49,006 bases of DNA from a bacterium. Lineage in GTDB: Bacteria > Krumholzibacteriota > Krumholzibacteriia > LZORAL124-64-63. Shown piece after piece: positions 1 through 11,579 of the stretch (positions are counted from its first letter, which is position 1; every line of letters begins with the position of its first letter). The notes under the pieces are model-generated. The model had not been told where the DNA came from and ran no database searches. It was given only the letters and a program-made list of their open reading frames with translations. The DNA is taken from positions 1 to 49,006 of the forward strand of contig JAHIYU010000056.1 of assembly GCA_018814885.1 (NCBI GenBank), given 5' to 3'. Position numbers and translations under genes: made by a program.

Positions 1-978
1 GCTCAGTCCGGTCGCCTGGTCCATCCGGTCGACCATGCGGATGCGGCGCCGCAGACGGTGCCCGTTGGCGCGCCCCTCAGCCTCGGCCTGCAGCAGCACC
101 AGGTCGGCGCCGCCACCGGGCAGGGTGCGCTCCAGGCAGGCGGCCAGCACGTCGCGCGGCCGCACCGCGGCGCCGCCCGCCGTGACGGTCTCCGAGGAGG
201 TCAGTCCCAGGTCCATCAGCAGCTTGATCCGGTCGCGATGGCCGGGATAGCGGATGGTCTTGTAGTCGATGTCGCGCACCTTGCCGGCCAGGGTCACGGG
301 CAGGGTCGAGACGCCGCCCGAGGTCTGGAAGGCCTCCAACTCGCCGAAGCCGGGAAACGCCAGCGCCTCCAGCTCGGACAGGCCGGGCACGACCCGGCGC
401 GCGCCGTCGCGCACGACCACGCAGTCCTCGATGTACTCGTTGATCAGCCCCTGCACCGCGAAGACGATGGCGTAGTCCAGCGGCGGCTGCGGCGCCGCGG
501 GCAGGCCGCCCACGCGCAGGCGCACGCTCTCGCAGGTCTCGAAGCCCGTCGCCAGGTGATAGCCGAGGATCCCGGCCAGGCCCGGCGCCAGGCCGCAGTC
601 GGGGATCACCGTCACGCCGGCCGCCCGGGCCGCCTCGTCATGGGCGAACTGCTCGGCCACGACGTCGTTGTTGCCGCCCAGGTCCAGGAAGTGGGCGCCG
701 TGGGCGACGGCCAGGCGGGTCAGCCCCGCGTTGAACCAGTAGTTGACGGCGCTGACGCAGACGTCCGCCCCGTCCAGCAGGGGCGCGAGCAGCCCGGCGT
801 CGGTGACGTCGCCGCTGGTGGTCGCGACGCGCGGGTCGTCCAGCCAGGCGGCGAGGGCCTCGACGGCGGCCGCGTCCCGGTCCACCAGGTGCAGCGCGGC
901 GGTCCCTGCGGCGTGCCGCAGCAGGTCGTGGGCGATGGCGCGGCCCTGCAGGCCGACGCCGAGCAGGAGATATCGCAT
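1..978 (-). CDS. Saccharopine dehydrogenase-like NAD(P)-dependent oxidoreductase (3' end cut by window)
   Basis: The minus-strand frame is open from an ATG at 978 to the window edge (326 codons, no stop), so the C-terminus is missing. The N-terminus has a Rossmann dinucleotide-binding motif (GVGLQG, about residues 7-12). A central DCGLAPGLAG segment and a later TSGGVSTLPVT...YKTIRYPGH block are typical of the saccharopine dehydrogenase / lysine 6-dehydrogenase family, which act on amino acid or imine substrates with NAD(P). A GGGAG-like ribosome site lies just upstream of the ATG. It is divergent from the fumarase operon. The family is clear, but the exact substrate cannot be read from the sequence. 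Confidence 0.85.
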   Translation of the reverse strand, partial: MRYLLLGVGLQGRAIAHDLLRHAAGTAALHLVDRDAAAVEALAAWLDDPRVATTSGDVTDAGLLAPLLDGADVCVSAVNYWFNAGLTRLAVAHGAHFLDLGGNNDVVAEQFAHDEAARAAGVTVIPDCGLAPGLAGILGYHLATGFETCESVRLRVGGLPAAPQPPLDYAIVFAVQGLINEYIEDCVVVRDGARRVVPGLSELEALAFPGFGELEAFQTSGGVSTLPVTLAGKVRDIDYKTIRYPGHRDRIKLLMDLGLTSSETVTAGGAAVRPRDVLAACLERTLPGGGADLVLLQAEAEGRANGHRLRRRIRMVDRMDQATGLS

Positions 979-1050
979 GGGTCCCTCTCCGGTTGATAGG
1001 GAAGCGACTCTACACCCCGCTTAGGAGCGATGCCAACGGCCGAATCGACT

Positions 1051-1079
1051 TTGACGCGGGGCCGGCCCGAGGCTACACT
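1051..1079 (+). promoter_or_regulatory. Sigma-70-type promoter for the fumarase operon
   Basis: TTGACG (1051-1056), a 17-bp spacer and TACACT (1074-1079), about 44 bp before the fumarase alpha start. The -35 matches consensus at 5 of 6 bases, the -10 at 4 of 6, and the spacing is ideal. Assigned by inspection only. Confidence 0.55.
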
Positions 1080-1122
1080 CTGCCGCGGACCGATCTTCCG
1101 ACCACACGGCCAAGGAGAAGAG

Positions 1123-2010
1123 ATGGACGCCAAGCTGCTGCAGTCGCGCCTGCTGGAATTGATCCGGCGCACATCCTGCGAACTGCCGCCCGACGTGGTG
1201 CGGGCGGTCGACAAGGGGTGGCGCAAGGAGAAGAAGGGCACCACCGCCAAGTACGCCTTCGAGGTGATCCGGGACAACGTCATCCTCGCCGGCCGCAAAT
1301 CGCAGCCCATCTGCCAGGACACCGGCACGATCATCTGCTACGTGGACCGTCCGCGCTGGATTTCCGAGCAGGACTTCATCCGCGCTTTCGAGAAGGCGGT
1401 CGTGCAGGCGACCAGGATCGGTTATCTCCGGCAGAACTCCGTCGACTCGATCACCGGCAGGAACTCCGGCACCAACCTCGGACCGGGCAGCCCCGTGATC
1501 CACTTCCACGAGACCGGCGCCAAGGCCATGACCGTGCGTCTGATGCTCAAGGGCGGCGGTTGCGAGAACGTGGGCGTGCAGTACGCCCTGCCCAACACCG
1601 GGCTCGGCGCCGGGCGCGACCTCGAGGGCGTGCGCCGCTGCGTGCTGGACGCCGTCCACCGGGCCCAGGGCAAGGGCTGCGGGCCGGGCATCCTGGGCGT
1701 GTGCGTCGGCGGCGACCGCGCCACGGGGTATGTGGCGTCCAAGGAGACGTTCTTCAGGTCCCTGGACGACGTCAACGACGATCCCGTCCTCGCGCGTCTC
1801 GAGAAGAGCCTGCTGAAGGAGGCCAACACCCTGGGGATCGGCCCCATGGGCTTCGGGGGCGTGACCACGATCATGGGCGTCAAGCTCACCGCCCGCAACC
1901 GCGTGCCGGCCTCGTTCTTCGTGTCGGTTTCATACATGTGCTGGGCGTACCGGCGCGACGGCTGCAGCCTGTCCGAAGCGGGCAAGGTCACCGGCTGGCT
2001 GTACAGCTAG
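1123..2010 (+). CDS. Class I fumarate hydratase, alpha subunit
   Basis: This 295-residue protein is the N-terminal (alpha) half of the two-subunit, [4Fe-4S]-dependent class I fumarase, which hydrates fumarate to malate in the TCA cycle. ICQDTGT, CENVGVQYALPN and GIGPMGFGGVTT match the conserved blocks that carry the cluster cysteines and the active site. The start is set by AAGGAGA about 6 nt upstream of the ATG, because the open frame extends further upstream. The beta subunit follows 12 bp downstream. L-tartrate dehydratase is homologous and cannot be excluded, but fumarase is the usual role for this pair. Confidence 0.9.
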   Translation: MDAKLLQSRLLELIRRTSCELPPDVVRAVDKGWRKEKKGTTAKYAFEVIRDNVILAGRKSQPICQDTGTIICYVDRPRWISEQDFIRAFEKAVVQATRIGYLRQNSVDSITGRNSGTNLGPGSPVIHFHETGAKAMTVRLMLKGGGCENVGVQYALPNTGLGAGRDLEGVRRCVLDAVHRAQGKGCGPGILGVCVGGDRATGYVASKETFFRSLDDVNDDPVLARLEKSLLKEANTLGIGPMGFGGVTTIMGVKLTARNRVPASFFVSVSYMCWAYRRDGCSLSEAGKVTGWLYS

Positions 2011-2022
2011 AAAGGACCTGAC

Positions 2023-2589
2023 ATGTTTCTGGAAGCTCCGTTCACAGAGGCCAAGCTCCGCAAGTTCCGCGTGGGCGACCTGGTGGAGATCACGGGCATG
2101 CTCTACACGGGCCGCGACGCGGTGCACAAGTACCTGCACGACGGCGGCAAACCGCCCGTGGACCTGCAGGATTCGATCATCTACCATTGCGGCCCGGTGG
2201 TCGTGCGCGAGATGGGCAAGTGGGTCGTCAAGGCCGCGGGCCCGACCACCTCGATCCGCGAGGAACCCTACCAGGGGCCGCTGATGGAGCGGTACGGCAT
2301 CCGCGGCGTGATCGGCAAGGGCGGCATGGGACCCAAGACCCTGGCCGCCTGCCGCAAGGTGGGCGCCTGCTACTTCCACGCCATCGGCGGCGCCGCGCAG
2401 GTGCTGGCCGAGAAGGTGGTCGAGGTGCCGGACGTGCACATGCTCGAGGAATTCGGGTCGCCGGAAGCCATCTGGGAATTCAAGGTCGTGCGGTTCCCGG
2501 TCGTGGTGACCATGGACGCGCACGGCAAGTCGCTGCACGCGAAGGTCGAGGGCGTCTCGGCGGCGGCCCTCGCCAAGCTGATCGGTTAG
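2023..2589 (+). CDS. Class I fumarate hydratase, beta subunit
   Basis: This 188-residue protein is the C-terminal domain of class I fumarase as a separate subunit. It has the family hallmarks DLVEITGMLYTGRDAVHK near the N-terminus, YHCGPVV (about residue 50), a GPTTSIREEPY-type segment and GKGGMGP (about residues 96-102). It pairs with the alpha subunit just upstream to form the dehydratase. An AAAGGA ribosome site sits between the two genes. It is followed within 8 bp by the Wzz-like gene, so the three are probably co-transcribed. Confidence 0.9.
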   Translation: MFLEAPFTEAKLRKFRVGDLVEITGMLYTGRDAVHKYLHDGGKPPVDLQDSIIYHCGPVVVREMGKWVVKAAGPTTSIREEPYQGPLMERYGIRGVIGKGGMGPKTLAACRKVGACYFHAIGGAAQVLAEKVVEVPDVHMLEEFGSPEAIWEFKVVRFPVVVTMDAHGKSLHAKVEGVSAAALAKLIG

Positions 2590-2597
2590 GAGGCATC

Positions 2598-3929
2598 GTG
2601 CCCAACGAGCGGACGGACCAGACGGCGGGAGGGATCCCGCATTCCGTAGACGACGTCATCTCCCTGGCGCGCGTTCTCAACATCATCTGGCGGCGCCGGC
2701 TGATCGTCCTGCTGCTCACCCTGGCCGGGCTGGCGGCGGGCATCGTGTACGTGGCGATCACGGATCCGCTGTACCGCGCCGTCGCCACGGTGCGTCCGGG
2801 CATCACCAGCTACGCCGCGGGGGGCGACCCGCAGCGCTCCTGGCAGCTCAAGGACATCGTGCGCTGGTACCGCAGCGGCCTGTACGGCGAGGGCGTCCAG
2901 CGGGGTCTGGGCTTGCCCAAGGGCGCTTTCCGTCCCGACATCATGGCCGAGTTCATTCCCCGCGGCGTGGGCATCCAGGGCGGCAACGTGGTCACCTTGA
3001 CCACGCTGAGCACGTCCCGGGAACAGGCCGAGCGGATCCTCGCCGCGTCCATCGAGACCTTCAACAAGTACGCGGAGATCAACTCCGTGGGCAACGACCT
3101 GTCGCTGTCGCGCCGCGTACTCGAGAACGAGATCGAGAAGCTGGGCCACGACCGCGACGACATCGACATCAAGCGGGATCTGCTGGAATTGCGGATCGGG
3201 CGCAAGGGCGACGAGCTCAAGGGGATCGAGATCGAACAGCAGCGTCTCGCGCTGGCGGTCAAGGAGCACCTGGCCCGGCAGGGCCTGAGGGACGAGAAGG
3301 CGGGGATTCTCGAGACGGGTGTGGACTCCACGCTCACCGGCCTGCGGGAGATGTCCTACTACCTCGAGCGCATGCGGGCGAAGGAGACCCGCCAGGGCGA
3401 CCTCGATTCCACGCTGTCGTCGGTGCCCGAGACGGAGAAGTTGCCGTTCCTCTGGTGGGAGCTGGCGCAGGACAAGACGGCCATAGCCGGAAGCATGCTC
3501 ATGAACAGCCTCGAGATGCAGGCCGGCATGTGGGAGGACCAGCTCGCGGCCACGGAATTGCGGCACACCAACGAGATCCAGGAATACCAGCACGAGAGCG
3601 AGCTCCTGCTCAAGAACTACGAACTGGCCTACCGCAAGGCGCTCCTGGAGTCCGAGATCAGGGAGATGGAGATCAACCGCGACCGCTCCCTGTCGCAGGA
3701 GCTGATCAACATCGCGGACCAGATCCAGGTGCAGCGGTCGCGGCTCGAACTGCTGACTCCCCTGGAGACGATCGGCACCATCTTCGTCAGCGAGAATCCG
3801 GTGCGCCCGCGCAGGCAGCGCGCAGTGGGTCTGCTGACCCTGATGGGCTTCCTGGGCTCGCTGGGCCTGGCCCTGGTCTGGGAATACATGTCCCTCAACC
3901 GCCGCGAGATCTTTTCCGATTCCCGGTAG
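2598..3929 (+). CDS. Wzz-like chain-length determinant protein
   Basis: I chose the GTG at 2598 because TAGGAGG precedes it at good spacing, giving 443 residues. A transmembrane helix (about residues 34-53, following WRRR) is followed by a periplasmic region with long heptad-like coiled coils (about 160-395). A second helix near the C-terminus is preceded by ENPVRPRRQR, the proline-rich segment typical of Wzz/PCP proteins. Such proteins set the chain length of O-antigen or exopolysaccharide in the inner membrane. No polymerase, flippase or glycosyltransferase is nearby, and there is no tyrosine-kinase domain. It appears to be transcribed with the fumarase genes, an unusual partner, so its substrate is unknown. 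Confidence 0.75.
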   Translation: MPNERTDQTAGGIPHSVDDVISLARVLNIIWRRRLIVLLLTLAGLAAGIVYVAITDPLYRAVATVRPGITSYAAGGDPQRSWQLKDIVRWYRSGLYGEGVQRGLGLPKGAFRPDIMAEFIPRGVGIQGGNVVTLTTLSTSREQAERILAASIETFNKYAEINSVGNDLSLSRRVLENEIEKLGHDRDDIDIKRDLLELRIGRKGDELKGIEIEQQRLALAVKEHLARQGLRDEKAGILETGVDSTLTGLREMSYYLERMRAKETRQGDLDSTLSSVPETEKLPFLWWELAQDKTAIAGSMLMNSLEMQAGMWEDQLAATELRHTNEIQEYQHESELLLKNYELAYRKALLESEIREMEINRDRSLSQELINIADQIQVQRSRLELLTPLETIGTIFVSENPVRPRRQRAVGLLTLMGFLGSLGLALVWEYMSLNRREIFSDSR

Positions 3930-3952
3930 AGTTCCCCCGGACGGTTCCGACG

Positions 3953-3981
3953 TTGGAACCGTGACGGGTCCCTAGTATATT
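3953..3981 (+). promoter_or_regulatory. Sigma-70-type promoter upstream of the FKBP gene
   Basis: TTGGAA (3953-3958), 17-bp spacer, TATATT (3976-3981). The -10 matches consensus at 5 of 6 bases and the -35 at 4 of 6. The leader to the ATG at 4040 is about 50 nt. Confidence 0.5.
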
Positions 3982-4039
3982 GGCACGGCTCCGCGGCCGA
4001 GCGGCCCGGAGGGTACACCGACCACTGAGGGAGTAACCG

Positions 4040-4828
4040 ATGAAACGATCCCTGATCCTCTCGACCCTGGCGTTGCTGCTGCTGACCCTGCCGTCGACCG
4101 GCTGCAAGGAAGACGCCGAAACCGCGGCAGGTCCGCAGGAAGTGACCGTGATGGAAGGCCTGACCTATATGGACGTCGTCGTCGGCCCGGGCGAGACCGC
4201 CGTCAAGGGCGACGTCGTCGATGTGCACTACACCGGCTGGGTGTTGACCGAGGGCGTGAAGGCCCCCGAGCCCTTCGACAGCTCCGTCGCTCGGGGCGAG
4301 TCCGCCAAGTTCGACGTGGGCGTGGGGAGGCTCATCAAGGGCTGGGATGAGGGTATTCCGGGCATGCAGGTCGGCGGCAAGCGCGAGCTGACCATCGCGC
4401 CTGATCTGGCCTACGGCACCGTCGAACGTCCCAACATCCCCGCCAACTCCACGCTCTTCTTCGAGGTGGAATTGCTGGGCATCGTTAGCGTGGAGATCGT
4501 CGACACGCTGGTGGGCGAGGGCGCCGTCGCGGAGATCGGCGACACGGTGACGGTCCACTACACTGGCTGGCTCTGCGAGGACGGCGCCAGGGTCGGCGAT
4601 CCCTTCGACAGCTCCTTCAATCGCGACGAGCCCTACAGATTCCCCCTCGGCAAAGGACGCGTCATCAAGGGTTGGGACCAGGGCGTCAAGGGCATGAAGA
4701 CCGGCGGCAAGCGCACGCTCATCATCCCGCCCGACCTGGGCTACGGCGCTCGCGGGGCCGGCGGTGTGATCCCGCCCAACGCCACGCTGATCTTCGATGT
4801 GGAGCTGGTGAGCATCGAGGGCAAGTGA
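4040..4828 (+). CDS. Lipoprotein-like peptidyl-prolyl isomerase with two FKBP domains
   Basis: This 262-residue protein has an N-terminal hydrophobic signal ending at Cys22 (LPSTGC). The lipobox is imperfect because position -3 is Ser, so lipidation is probable rather than certain. Two tandem FKBP-type domains follow (about residues 36-152 and 153-262). Each carries VDVHYTGW / VTVHYTGW, a PFDSS segment, IKGWD and a PDLAYG / PDLGYG block. FKBPs catalyse cis-trans isomerisation of X-Pro bonds, here presumably in the periplasm to help fold envelope proteins. The duplicated domain is intact in both copies. It is a single-gene unit with its own promoter and terminator. Confidence 0.9.
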   Translation: MKRSLILSTLALLLLTLPSTGCKEDAETAAGPQEVTVMEGLTYMDVVVGPGETAVKGDVVDVHYTGWVLTEGVKAPEPFDSSVARGESAKFDVGVGRLIKGWDEGIPGMQVGGKRELTIAPDLAYGTVERPNIPANSTLFFEVELLGIVSVEIVDTLVGEGAVAEIGDTVTVHYTGWLCEDGARVGDPFDSSFNRDEPYRFPLGKGRVIKGWDQGVKGMKTGGKRTLIIPPDLGYGARGAGGVIPPNATLIFDVELVSIEGK

Positions 4829-4856
4829 CATACCCGCTTCCGTGTGGGTGATGCGA

Positions 4857-4884
4857 GGGGGTGTCCCGGCCGGGCACCCCCTTT
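4857..4884 (+). terminator. Rho-independent terminator after the FKBP gene
   Basis: GGGGGTG (4857-4863) pairs with CACCCCC (4875-4881) around an 11-nt GC-rich loop, followed by a short TTT. It starts about 28 bp after the stop codon. The T tract is short. Confidence 0.5.
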
Positions 4885-4910
4885 GCCGTCGCCCGGCCCG
4901 CCGAATATCC

Positions 4911-4939
4911 TTGCAGAGAAAGAATCCGTTCATTATCGT
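4911..4939 (+). promoter_or_regulatory. Possible promoter for the pyrophosphatase gene
   Basis: TTGCAG (4911-4916), 17-bp spacer, TATCGT (4934-4939), in a locally AT-richer stretch. The match is modest, and it would give a leader of about 125 nt before the ATG at 5072. No riboswitch was recognised in that leader. Confidence 0.25.
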
Positions 4940-5071
4940 CGAAAGTTGATTCAGGGCGATCACTGCAAGGTTCGATCGCTTTTTGCATGTCCGCGAACAG
5001 AGTGGTTTCGCGGCGGTGGCGCGGATCCGGCGCCGCCTTCCATCCACGTCGAGACGAAGGGTGAACCTCAC

Positions 5072-7105
<2,034 letters not shown>

Positions 7106-7132
7106 CGAACCGCTCGTCCGCGCTGGCAGGGG

Positions 7133-7169
7133 CCGGCCCGCTCCCCACGGAGCGGGCCGGTTCTTGTTT
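7133..7169 (+). terminator. Strong rho-independent terminator after hppA
   Basis: A perfect 12-bp stem (7133-7144 with 7149-7160), a 4-nt loop CCAC, then TTCTTGTTT. It lies 27 bp after the hppA stop. Confidence 0.85.
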
Positions 7170-7227
7170 CCGGTGTCCCGGAGTCCTCCGATACGACACG
7201 CGGGCTGTGCGTCACGGCGGGCGGATG

Positions 7228-7236
7228 TGGTATGAT
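7228..7236 (+). promoter_or_regulatory. Extended -10 promoter element
   Basis: TGG-TATGAT is an extended -10 (TGn) with 5 of 6 consensus bases, 30 bp before the ATG at 7267. The -35 region (TGCGTC) is poor, which is common when the extended -10 is present. Confidence 0.45.
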
Positions 7237-7266
7237 CTGACGACCATCATCTTCTGGGAGGGAGAC

Positions 7267-10200
7267 ATGACATCCACCACCCGCCATGATCGTCCCCGCC
7301 GACCGCTGCCGATCATCGCGCTGCTGGTTCCCGTGATCCTGCTGGCGCCGCGGGCGGCCGTCGCCCAGGCGTGGCAGGACGGCGTGGGCGAGGACACCCT
7401 CGGCCGCTTCGGCACCTGGCCCGAGTACGGTCCCGGTGACGACAACAAGTACGAGGACAACCTCATCGCCCGCCTTCATCCGGACCGGTTGCAGCGCACC
7501 GTCGCCGGACACTTCTACGAACTGGGCTTCGGCGCGCGGGACCCGGGGGAGATCCCCGCGGATCCCGTCGTCTCCGTCCTCGCGCGCAACTGGGTCTTCA
7601 AGCGCATCGACGTGGACCGTGGCGACTGCGGCTACCGTCTGGCGTACAACGCGTTATCCGCCGGTTTTCTCATCTCCACCGAGGAGCAGGGCTGCTCCCT
7701 GGCGCCTCCGGTGGATTTCGCCCGCATGGCGTACGTGGGCCCGGGGGGCGCGGTGGTGAAGAGCCTGACGGGCCCGACCATCGAGGGCCGCTACTACCGC
7801 CGGGCGGTGGACGGCGATTGGGCCGAGAACTGGCTGCTGGTCTGGGCGGCCGACGGCGGCGCCGCGGGCGTCCAGGTGCCGATCCTGCTGCTCTGTTCGG
7901 ACCATCCCGACTACGTGCAGTGGTGGGAAGGAGAGCTCTATATCCACTTCGACGAGACGGCCGGCGCCACCACCGACGTGCTCGTCGCCTTCCTCGACGG
8001 GATCGGCTCGCGCGCGGAGGCCGAGGTGGCGGGCTGGAGCGCTGCCCTGCCCGCCGACGTGGAGGAGCGCTGCCGGCTGCTCTCACGCACCCTGCTGCCC
8101 TTTCCCTCCGGCTGTCGCGAGGAGTTCCGGCTAGACGAGGCCGCCGGCACGGTCGAGGTCCGCGACACCTACGCCTACGAGCCCTGGGCCGACAGCTGGG
8201 ACACGCCCGTGCGGGGACTGGCGCCGCTGCCGCCGGTGGCGGCGTATGCCCACGACCGCGGCTATCCCGTCGTCGTCGACCCCGCGCCGACCGATCTCGG
8301 GCTGCCGACGAAGAACGGTCCCCTGCGGGCCCTGATCGGCGCCGACACGATCGTCTACGGCCTGCCCCTGGCGCCCCTCTGGACGCTGAACCTGGTGCCC
8401 TCGCCGGCCGGCGCGACCTGGTCCGCGCGCGCCCAGCGCCTGCTCGAGCAGCACACGGCGACGCTGGTCTGGGACCTCGATCTCTCCACGGGGGGCGGCG
8501 CGTGGTCGCTGAGCGGGGCCCGCGGCCAGTTCGAGTCCCTGCTCGGCTGCGCGACGCCTTCGCGCGGCTTCTTCCTGCGGCGCTGTCGTCAGGTGCTGGC
8601 CAAGGTGCTGCTGGACTTCGGCGCCGGCGGGCCCTGGCAGCTGCGCCAGGTGCCCGGCACCGACCACGAGTACCACTACCTGATCCACTTCAACAACCAC
8701 CCGGACTATCCCGGCGACCAGGACTGCGGCGCGGGCGCGCCCCTGGAGTACATCTACCAGTACGCCCTGCACGCGGGGGACTGGACGACCGTCGTCGACG
8801 CCTGGGCGGACATCGAGAAGATCTTCCACTACCTGGAGATCGTCAGCGACTGGGCCTGGATGGCCAGCTCCTGCCGCGACTACGGCGGCGGCGGCGCGTT
8901 CCTGGACATGTTCCCGTCGCAATGGATGGGCTACCTGAGCTTCGCCAAGCTGGCCCGCGCCGCCGCCGGCGCCCTCGGTCCCGCCGTGAGCGAGCGGGGG
9001 GACTTCGCCTGGTACCTGGCGTCGAAGGGCATGGTCCCGCTGACCCAGCGTCTCGGCTTCAAGGACGGTTACGCCGCCGCCTACTACGACTTCACCGCCG
9101 ATCAGGTCTGTACCGGCTTCGGGGAGTACGAGCCCAACCCCGACGCGGGCATCCCCGGCTTCTGGTGCGGGGCCCCGGTAGGATCGTTGATCGACTACCA
9201 GGCCAAGCTCATCGCGGGGGAGAGCTTCCACCCCCTGGTGGACCAGTCCTACCTGCGCTGGGTGCCGCAGGACTACGCCGACCTGATGCAGCTCGCCTTC
9301 GCCGTGAACGGGGGGCTGGCCTACGATCTCAGCGACGCCGCCTGGGCCTACAACAAGTACCATGCCTTCCGCTCGGTGGGCTGGAATCCGACCGAACTCG
9401 CGCAGATGTGGTCGGACATGCACGCGGAAGACTACTATTACGACACCCTGCTGGGGCCCGACCTGCCCGACAACGGCTTCGTCTACCTCGATCAGGTGTG
9501 CCGCGACCAGACCGTCTGGGCGCTCGGCAACTGGGAGCCCGGCCTGCTGACCGAGGCGTCCGTCGATCCGGTCACGGGCACGCTGACTTTCCGGCTGGAG
9601 AACGACGGTGCGCTGGCCGGGGACGTGGCGATGACCGTGCTCAGCCGGGACGCGCCGATCGCGGTCCTGATCGACGGCGCCGCGGCGCCCTACGACTACG
9701 ATCCGGACTGGGGCGTGGTGAGCTTCACCGTCGCGGGGGCCGGCCGTCACGCCGGTGCGGTGCAGGTGCCCTTCATCCTGCCTCCCGGTGGCCTCGAGCC
9801 CGACGCCGCGCCGGCGGGCTATGGAGACAACCGGGTGGCCAACGGCGACTTCGAGGAATGCCACCTGCACGAGAACTGGTCCCGTCCGTGGCTGGTCTAC
9901 GATCTCCCCTACTACAACCAACCCCTCGCCGAATCCGGCGTCGTGCACGCCGGCGATTACGCCATGCGGCTCCACTGCGGCGGCACGGACGACCGGTGCA
10001 ACACCTTCCAGAACATCCACGTCGGGCCTCACGAAGGCTATACGGTGAGTTTCTGGTACAACACCCCCTTCGATCTGAGTCAGGACTCCCACTTCAGCGT
10101 GGTCTGTCAGGAGTACGACGAGGACAACCCGGCCCACGAGCGCTGGCGGGCGCTGCAGATCCCCGGTTTCGTCACGCCCACGGACGGCTGGCAGCATGCC

Positions 10201-10653
10201 GAGATCGAGATGCAACCCGATCCCCTGCTGCCGGGCTCGGCCATCGTCCGCCTCCACTTCCGCTTCCAGGACGAGTCGGCAACGATCTACGTCGATGACG
10301 TGGAGTTGATCCCCGAAACGCTCGTGGCCGTGTCGGATCCCGGGGAACCCGATGCGGCGGGTACCGGTCCGCGGGCCGTCTTCGGATTGCTGGGCTGCCG
10401 GCCCAACCCCTGCAATCCGTCGGTTCGCATCTCGTACCTGCTCGCCGCGGTGGGCGGGCACGAGGTGGCGCTCTACGACCTGCGGGGCCGCCGGGTGCGC
10501 GCCCTGGCCGCTGGCGCCGCACCGGCCGGGCGGCACGAGACCGTCTGGGACGGGCGCGATGACGACGGTCGGAACTGCTCCGCGGGAACCTACCTGGTGC
10601 GGTTGCGGGCCGGTGGACGCATGGACCGGCAGAAGGTTGTCCTGGTGCGCTAG
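7267..10653 (+). CDS. Large secreted protein with carbohydrate-binding-like and FlgD-Ig/T9SS-type C-terminal domains
   Basis: This 1128-residue protein starts with GGGAGGG before its ATG. It has a signal peptide (Arg-rich start, hydrophobic core, cut after AAVAQA, about residue 36). The large middle region (about 40-840) is rich in Trp, Tyr and Asp and resembles alpha/alpha-toroid glycosidase-like proteins, but I could not assign a family. Residues about 855-1025 start with NGDFEE and contain a GWQHAEIEM segment and IYVDDVEL, the pattern of a CBM4/9-like jelly-roll. Residues about 1037-1128 ([14 protein letters not shown] ... [11 protein letters not shown]...KVVLVR) match FlgD-Ig-like modules used as C-terminal secretion or anchoring domains in FCB bacteria. 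It is probably exported and surface-associated. Its substrate is unknown. Confidence 0.7.
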   Translation: MTSTTRHDRPRRPLPIIALLVPVILLAPRAAVAQAWQDGVGEDTLGRFGTWPEYGPGDDNKYEDNLIARLHPDRLQRTVAGHFYELGFGARDPGEIPADPVVSVLARNWVFKRIDVDRGDCGYRLAYNALSAGFLISTEEQGCSLAPPVDFARMAYVGPGGAVVKSLTGPTIEGRYYRRAVDGDWAENWLLVWAADGGAAGVQVPILLLCSDHPDYVQWWEGELYIHFDETAGATTDVLVAFLDGIGSRAEAEVAGWSAALPADVEERCRLLSRTLLPFPSGCREEFRLDEAAGTVEVRDTYAYEPWADSWDTPVRGLAPLPPVAAYAHDRGYPVVVDPAPTDLGLPTKNGPLRALIGADTIVYGLPLAPLWTLNLVPSPAGATWSARAQRLLEQHTATLVWDLDLSTGGGAWSLSGARGQFESLLGCATPSRGFFLRRCRQVLAKVLLDFGAGGPWQLRQVPGTDHEYHYLIHFNNHPDYPGDQDCGAGAPLEYIYQYALHAGDWTTVVDAWADIEKIFHYLEIVSDWAWMASSCRDYGGGGAFLDMFPSQWMGYLSFAKLARAAAGALGPAVSERGDFAWYLASKGMVPLTQRLGFKDGYAAAYYDFTADQVCTGFGEYEPNPDAGIPGFWCGAPVGSLIDYQAKLIAGESFHPLVDQSYLRWVPQDYADLMQLAFAVNGGLAYDLSDAAWAYNKYHAFRSVGWNPTELAQMWSDMHAEDYYYDTLLGPDLPDNGFVYLDQVCRDQTVWALGNWEPGLLTEASVDPVTGTLTFRLENDGALAGDVAMTVLSRDAPIAVLIDGAAAPYDYDPDWGVVSFTVAGAGRHAGAVQVPFILPPGGLEPDAAPAGYGDNRVANGDFEECHLHENWSRPWLVYDLPYYNQPLAESGVVHAGDYAMRLHCGGTDDRCNTFQNIHVGPHEGYTVSFWYNTPFDLSQDSHFSVVCQEYDEDNPAHERWRALQIPGFVTPTDGWQHAEIEMQPDPLLPGSAIVRLHFRFQDESATIYVDDVELIPETLVAVSDPGEPDAAGTGPRAVFGLLGCRPNPCNPSVRISYLLAAVGGHEVALYDLRGRRVRALAAGAAPAGRHETVWDGRDDDGRNCSAGTYLVRLRAGGRMDRQKVVLVR

Positions 10654-10666
10654 AGGAGGCGGTGTG

Positions 10667-11296
10667 ATGCGTCGAGGTTTCGCGTGGACGATCGGCGCCT
10701 CCGCCGCCGCGATGGTGCTGGCCGCTGTGGTTTACGTGGTCGGCGGCACCCAGCGGCTGTCTCGCTGGGAAGTGGTCGAGGTCCGCGACCCCGCCCGCAT
10801 CCAGCTGAACCGCTGCGTGTTCCGCTCCGGCGGCCTGCGGCCGGGGCAGGAGCTGGGGCCCACCCTGATCATCACCGAACGCGACAGCGAGCTCGCGCTG
10901 CGCCTGGGCGGTCTGCTCGCCCTGCGTCTGTCGCCCGACTCCACGCTGGACCTGCCGCCGCCGCCGGCCCGCTGGATCGGCCGGCACCGCACCCTCGGTG
11001 TTGAGCGGGGAGAGGTCGCCCTCACGTGCGGTGGCCGGGCGCTCGGCGACAGGCTGGTCGTCGGCACCGAGGCCGCCGAGATCGGCCTGGACGGCGCCGA
11101 TATGGTCGTCAGATGCGGCGCCGCAGGAGTAGACGTCATCCTGTTGCGCGGCGCCGCCGAGCTGGTGACGCGCGACGGTCACGTGCACCGGCTGGCGGGT
11201 GAAGTCGGGATGCGCTTCGCGGGCGCGGGCCCGCCGCAGATAATCCCTGTGGACCAGCGGGCGCGCGGGCTGGTCGCGGCCCTCCCTGATCCCTAG
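10667..11296 (+). CDS. FecR-like membrane-anchored protein
   Basis: This 209-residue protein follows the large secreted protein by 13 bp with GAGGAGG before the ATG, so it is in the same operon. One N-terminal helix (about residues 6-27) anchors it. The rest has the layout of a FecR domain: SELALRLGGLLALRLSPDSTL, then ERGEVALTCGG, then LVVGTEAAEIGLDG and a final LLRGAAELVTRDG...LAGEVGMRF. FecR proteins act as periplasmic anti-sigma regulators or as structural beta-rich domains. No sigma factor is adjacent, so a regulatory role here is not supported. It may help display the neighbouring secreted protein. Confidence 0.55.
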   Translation: MRRGFAWTIGASAAAMVLAAVVYVVGGTQRLSRWEVVEVRDPARIQLNRCVFRSGGLRPGQELGPTLIITERDSELALRLGGLLALRLSPDSTLDLPPPPARWIGRHRTLGVERGEVALTCGGRALGDRLVVGTEAAEIGLDGADMVVRCGAAGVDVILLRGAAELVTRDGHVHRLAGEVGMRFAGAGPPQIIPVDQRARGLVAALPDP

Positions 11297-11579
11297 CCTG
11301 GATTATTCGTCCGCACAGCGACAAGCTCCGTGTTAATATGCATTGTATCTATGGGTTAGGGCGTTCGGGAAAAAAGTATTTTACATGTGACTCCGGCAGG
11401 GTACGCTCTGTCTAAACGGGTATGGCATGTGTGTCATCGGCTCGTCGGTCGGCGATCGTCCTGCAGTGAGGATCGCCGATTACCGGTGTCGTCCGCGAAA
11501 AAGCCTTGGTTGTCTGCGAGTCCATGTACGCGTGGCCGATCGCGGACGACCGGCAACCCGTAGAAGAGGGGGACCCATC

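Noticed and set aside
7818..10536. Open frames of about 800 codons on both strands inside the large secreted protein gene
   Set aside because: Arg/Pro-rich or His/Val-rich low-complexity translations with no motifs. The plus-strand frame at 7267 has signal peptide, jelly-roll and FlgD-like end.
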